A stretch of 6,309 bases of DNA, from contig JAGAEK010000107.1 in NCBI GenBank assembly GCA_017828835.1, positions 1 through 6,309 of the forward strand, read 5' to 3'. The notes beneath the pieces are model-generated. The model ran no database searches and was not told where the DNA came from. It was given only the letters and a program-made list of their open reading frames with translations. Shown here in pieces: positions 6,059 through 6,309 of the stretch; position 1 is the first letter of the stretch, and every line of letters begins with the position of its first letter. The DNA comes from Oscillospiraceae bacterium (GTDB lineage Bacteria; Bacillota; Clostridia; Oscillospirales; Ruminococcaceae). The position numbers and the translations under genes were made by a program.

Positions 6059-6309
6059 ATGAGATTTTTTCATGTTTATAACGAAAAGTATTTTGCCGGG
6101 CTTGAAAAGAACGGTATGCTCAACAAAGATACCGGATTAAAAATACAGCACGTATTTTCGATGCCGGAGGAGCTCAAATTCAACAGATACGCGGCAAAAG
6201 GAAGCAGACTTCACGGGTTGATAAAAGCGGAACGCATACCGTTTTACGTCGACAGGATAGCCGGCGGAGTCACTTATCACAAATACGGTTTCGACGCAGG
6301 GCTTATAAG
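6059..6309 (+). CDS. Hypothetical protein (N-terminal part, runs off the window)
   Basis: An open frame from ATG 6059 to the window edge gives 83 residues with no stop. It starts MRFFHVYNEKYFAGLEKNGML and includes the stretch HGLIKAERIPFYVDRIAGG. There is no signal peptide or membrane helix in the visible part. AAAGGA (6042-6047) lies 11 bases upstream, a slightly long but usable spacing. Codon use is like its neighbours. I do not recognise the family; the PFYVDRIAGG stretch has the feel of a strand and loop in a TIM-barrel or sugar-active enzyme, but this is too weak for a call. It follows the structured terminator, so it is probably not in one operon with the regulator. I see no clear promoter in 6016-6041. 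Confidence 0.75.
   Translation, partial: MRFFHVYNEKYFAGLEKNGMLNKDTGLKIQHVFSMPEELKFNRYAAKGSRLHGLIKAERIPFYVDRIAGGVTYHKYGFDAGLI

Overview
The window looks like a piece of a Firmicutes genome, most likely a gut-type clostridial lineage (Oscillospiraceae or a relative). This is an inference from strong AGGAGG-type ribosome binding sites, consensus sigma-A promoters, medium GC content, and a clostridial style of ferrous-iron operon with two small FeoA proteins, a long FeoB and a small cysteine-rich membrane protein. Nothing in the window fixes the species.

Left part (1-2018, + strand): the last 32 codons of a gene whose ending resembles the C-terminal beta-sandwich of a glycoside hydrolase. It overlaps by 4 bp a HAD-superfamily phosphatase/phosphomutase-like gene, which is followed without a gap by a class I mannose-6-phosphate isomerase gene (manA). 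The three are packed like one operon for sugar use. A strong two-way hairpin terminator at about 2056-2099 separates it from the convergent iron operon.

Middle part (2117-5433, - strand): a ferrous iron uptake operon, read right to left: feoA-like 1 (5287-5075), feoA-like 2 (5049-4828), feoB (4747-2323) and a 58-residue FeoB-associated Cys-rich membrane protein (2293-2117). As given, feoB carries a frameshift at a run of five G (coding strand; 2666-2670). Two overlapping frames carry the two parts of an otherwise well-conserved protein, and removing one G restores a single 807-residue frame. The operon starts from a perfect consensus promoter (TTGACA, 17 bp, TATAAT on the - strand, 5433-5405).

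Control region (5306-5551): four imperfect palindromes of the form GGTTAG-N6-CTAACC lie in tandem. One fills the 17-bp spacer of the feo promoter and three lie in the transcribed leader. A fifth copy, identical over 18 bp to the most downstream leader copy, sits just before feoB. They look like operators for the divergently transcribed DtxR-family regulator at 5552-5932, which keeps the Met-Cys-Glu-His metal-ligand pattern of the iron-sensing DtxR/IdeR type. The likely logic is that iron-loaded regulator shuts off feo transcription at the main promoter and perhaps again before feoB.

Right part (5933-6309): a branched, closed-stem RNA-like structure ending in six T, probably the regulator's terminator, then the first 83 codons of an unrecognised + strand gene that runs off the window.
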